Shown here piece after piece: positions 62,648-64,000 of a stretch of DNA of 64,000 nt; positions within the stretch are counted from its first letter, which is position 1; every line of letters starts with the position of its first letter. Below the pieces are notes generated by a model, which saw nothing but the letters and a program-made list of their open reading frames with translations, searched no databases and was not told the DNA's origin. The position numbers and the translations under genes were made by a program. Source of the stretch: Arabidopsis thaliana (taxonomy: Eukaryota; Streptophyta; Magnoliopsida; Brassicales; Brassicaceae); NCBI RefSeq assembly GCF_000001735.4, contig NC_003071.7:19257443-19321442 (forward strand), in the 5' to 3' direction.

Positions 62648-63961
62648 TCATGAAGTGGAGCTGAAAGAAGCAATGGCGTCCATTTCTTGGCGCAAGAGAA
62701 GGGCATCAATGAACATGTCCAGATTCTCTCCCTGCATCATATCCTCAATGGCATGGTGAGTGATTCCCACACGGTGATCCGTTACTCGCCCTTGTGGAAA
62801 ATTGTATGTACGGATTCGTCCAGATCGGTCTCCGCTGCCAATCTGTTCATGGGATTTAGACATTGATAATGTAAGATTGACTGAAAACATGAGAAAAAGA
62901 TTTGTTGATTTGATATGTACCTGATCTGACCGTAGCTTTGATCGACTGCTCTGTATTCTCAACCTTTCGATTTCATATAGCCTTGCACATAGTACTTTAA
63001 GTGCTTTGGCTCTGTTCTGTTACAAAGATATTAAATTTTTCAGTAGGATGTGTAAGATTAAGGGAGTAAAGCGTAGTGGGTGAAACAAATGTTCAGTACC
63101 ATATGTTGTGACCTTTCATCTTGGATTGAGACCATCATCCCCGTTGGAAGATGGATTATTCGGACTGCGCTGTTTGTTGTGTTGGCGTGTTGACCGCCTG
63201 AGCCACCAGACCTATAAGTGTCAATCCTCAAATCTTCATTCCTTAGCTGAACATCTACCTGTAAGTAGCCACCAGTAAGAACGATGATCAAAAAGTATGT
63301 ACGTTTGTAAGATTAACCGATAAGAACGATAATAAAAGAAAAATGTAACTTGTAAGATAAAATTAATAACAGGTGGCAAAACTAAGATTGGAGAAACATT
63401 GGTACCTCATCAGCCTGGGGAAGGATGGCAACAGATATAGCGCTAGTGTGAATTCGACCAGATTTCTCTGTGATAGGAATACGCTGTGCAAAGATGTTCA
63501 AGTGTGATTATTTGATTTTGTATGATTAGTCAAGAAAATCAGAATGTGATTCATATATTATAAGTTTATAACATACCTGAACCCTGTGAATTCCACTCTC
63601 GAACTTTAGTTTTCCGTAGACACTGGCTCCACAAATTGCAGCACTGGCTTCCTGGAAATTACATTCAAGATCTTAGCTTCAGGAGAACAGAGCAATACTG
63701 GAATACTAATATTCACATAAGGAGGAACAAAAGTTACTTACTTTATACCCTTTCATATCTGACTCGGTGATGTCTACAATATCAAACTTCCAACCTTTCT
63801 TCTGTGAATACCTTTCGTACCTGTCGATATTCCAAAACCGGATAAAAAAACAGAAGTAAAGTTCAAGTACAAAGAAGTATACTTGCTTCTACCAGCAGTA
63901 TATGGGACTTACATTCTGAATATGTCCATGGCAAACAAAGAAGCCTCTTCACCACCAGTAC
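62648..63961 (-). CDS. Peptide chain release factor 1, organellar (3' part)
   Basis: Only the last seven exons are inside the window: 63961-63913, 63820-63742, 63651-63577, 63483-63406, 63258-63100, 63016-62921 and 62842-62648. The 5' end continues beyond position 64,000. Class I release factor landmarks are clear: [21 protein letters not shown], the stop-codon recognition tripeptide P-I-T (63,477-63,469) in the RF1-type PxT position, and the catalytic GGQ (63,198-63,190) in [17 protein letters not shown]. It releases finished chains at UAA/UAG stop codons. From recognition I take it as the mitochondrial enzyme rather than plastid APG3, but the targeting peptide lies outside, so this is inference. 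Exon phases all agree. Confidence 0.93.
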
Positions 63962-64000
63962 CTAACATAAACATTCAGATGTCAAAATGAAAAACAACTA

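Noticed and set aside
62392-62664. 90-residue open frame over the MIR408 hairpin
   Set aside because: The region is explained by the microRNA precursor; the frame overlaps both arms of the stem and has no conserved motif.
1-64000. CRISPR arrays, bacterial operons, phage or viral insertions
   Set aside because: No regularly spaced repeats, no ribosome-binding-site-led gene strings, and no viral or integrase-like frames were seen; all genes are of plant type.

Overview
The window is nuclear DNA of a flowering plant and reads as Arabidopsis thaliana. It is AT-rich, the genes have many short introns with GT-AG borders, and the spliced products match known Arabidopsis proteins in length and sequence. 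From gene order I place it on the distal long arm of chromosome 2, about At2g46870 to At2g47020. That placement is recognition, not a search result. Exon borders below were worked out by hand from splice signals and reading phase; every gene that lies wholly inside closes in frame.

Layout, left to right. 1-3.8 kb: long upstream region. 3.9-4.8 kb: NGA1 (+), a B3-domain repressor. 7.5-9.0 kb: PAP14 (-), a small purple acid phosphatase. 9.4-10.7 kb: a DUF1295 / steroid-reductase-like membrane protein (-). 11.16-11.76 kb: a short non-autonomous Helitron. 12.2-14.5 kb: a TCF25/Rqc1-like gene (+). 15.0-16.4 kb: plastid fibrillin FBN8 (+). 16.6-20.3 kb: a 15-exon DUF3754 gene (-). 20.7-23.5 kb: POLTERGEIST PP2C (-). 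26.2-28.6 kb: pectin acetylesterase PAE3 (+). 29.2-30.1 kb: an unknown acidic protein (-). 32.0-36.8 kb: tandem cytochromes P450 CYP709B2 and CYP709B1 (-). 38.2-40.2 kb: PIL1 (-), with a far-upstream G-box triplet. 42.4-46.0 kb: meiotic axis protein ASY3 (-). 50.4-51.4 kb: IAA20 (+). 52.6-57.3 kb: auxin transporter ABCB4 (-). 60.1-61.8 kb: a secreted protein of unknown function (+). 62.4-62.5 kb: MIR408 (+) behind a dense cluster of GTAC motifs. 62.6 kb to the right edge: the 3' part of a peptide chain release factor 1 gene (-).

The genes are independent transcription units, not operons. Several share a theme: auxin and growth control (NGA1, POL, PIL1, IAA20, ABCB4), cell wall and metabolism (PAE3, PAP14, CYP709B), and organelle function (FBN8, RF1). 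From established knowledge, this chromosome 2 segment has a duplicated partner on chromosome 3 carrying NGA2, PIL2, IAA30 and ABCB21, so most neighbours here are ancient duplicates.

I did not find a convincing undescribed system. The items most worth a second look are the Helitron with intact ends, the GTAC array at MIR408, the G-box triplet upstream of PIL1, two GC-AG introns, a repeated 16-mer upstream of the TCF25-like gene, and a 47-bp tandem duplication.
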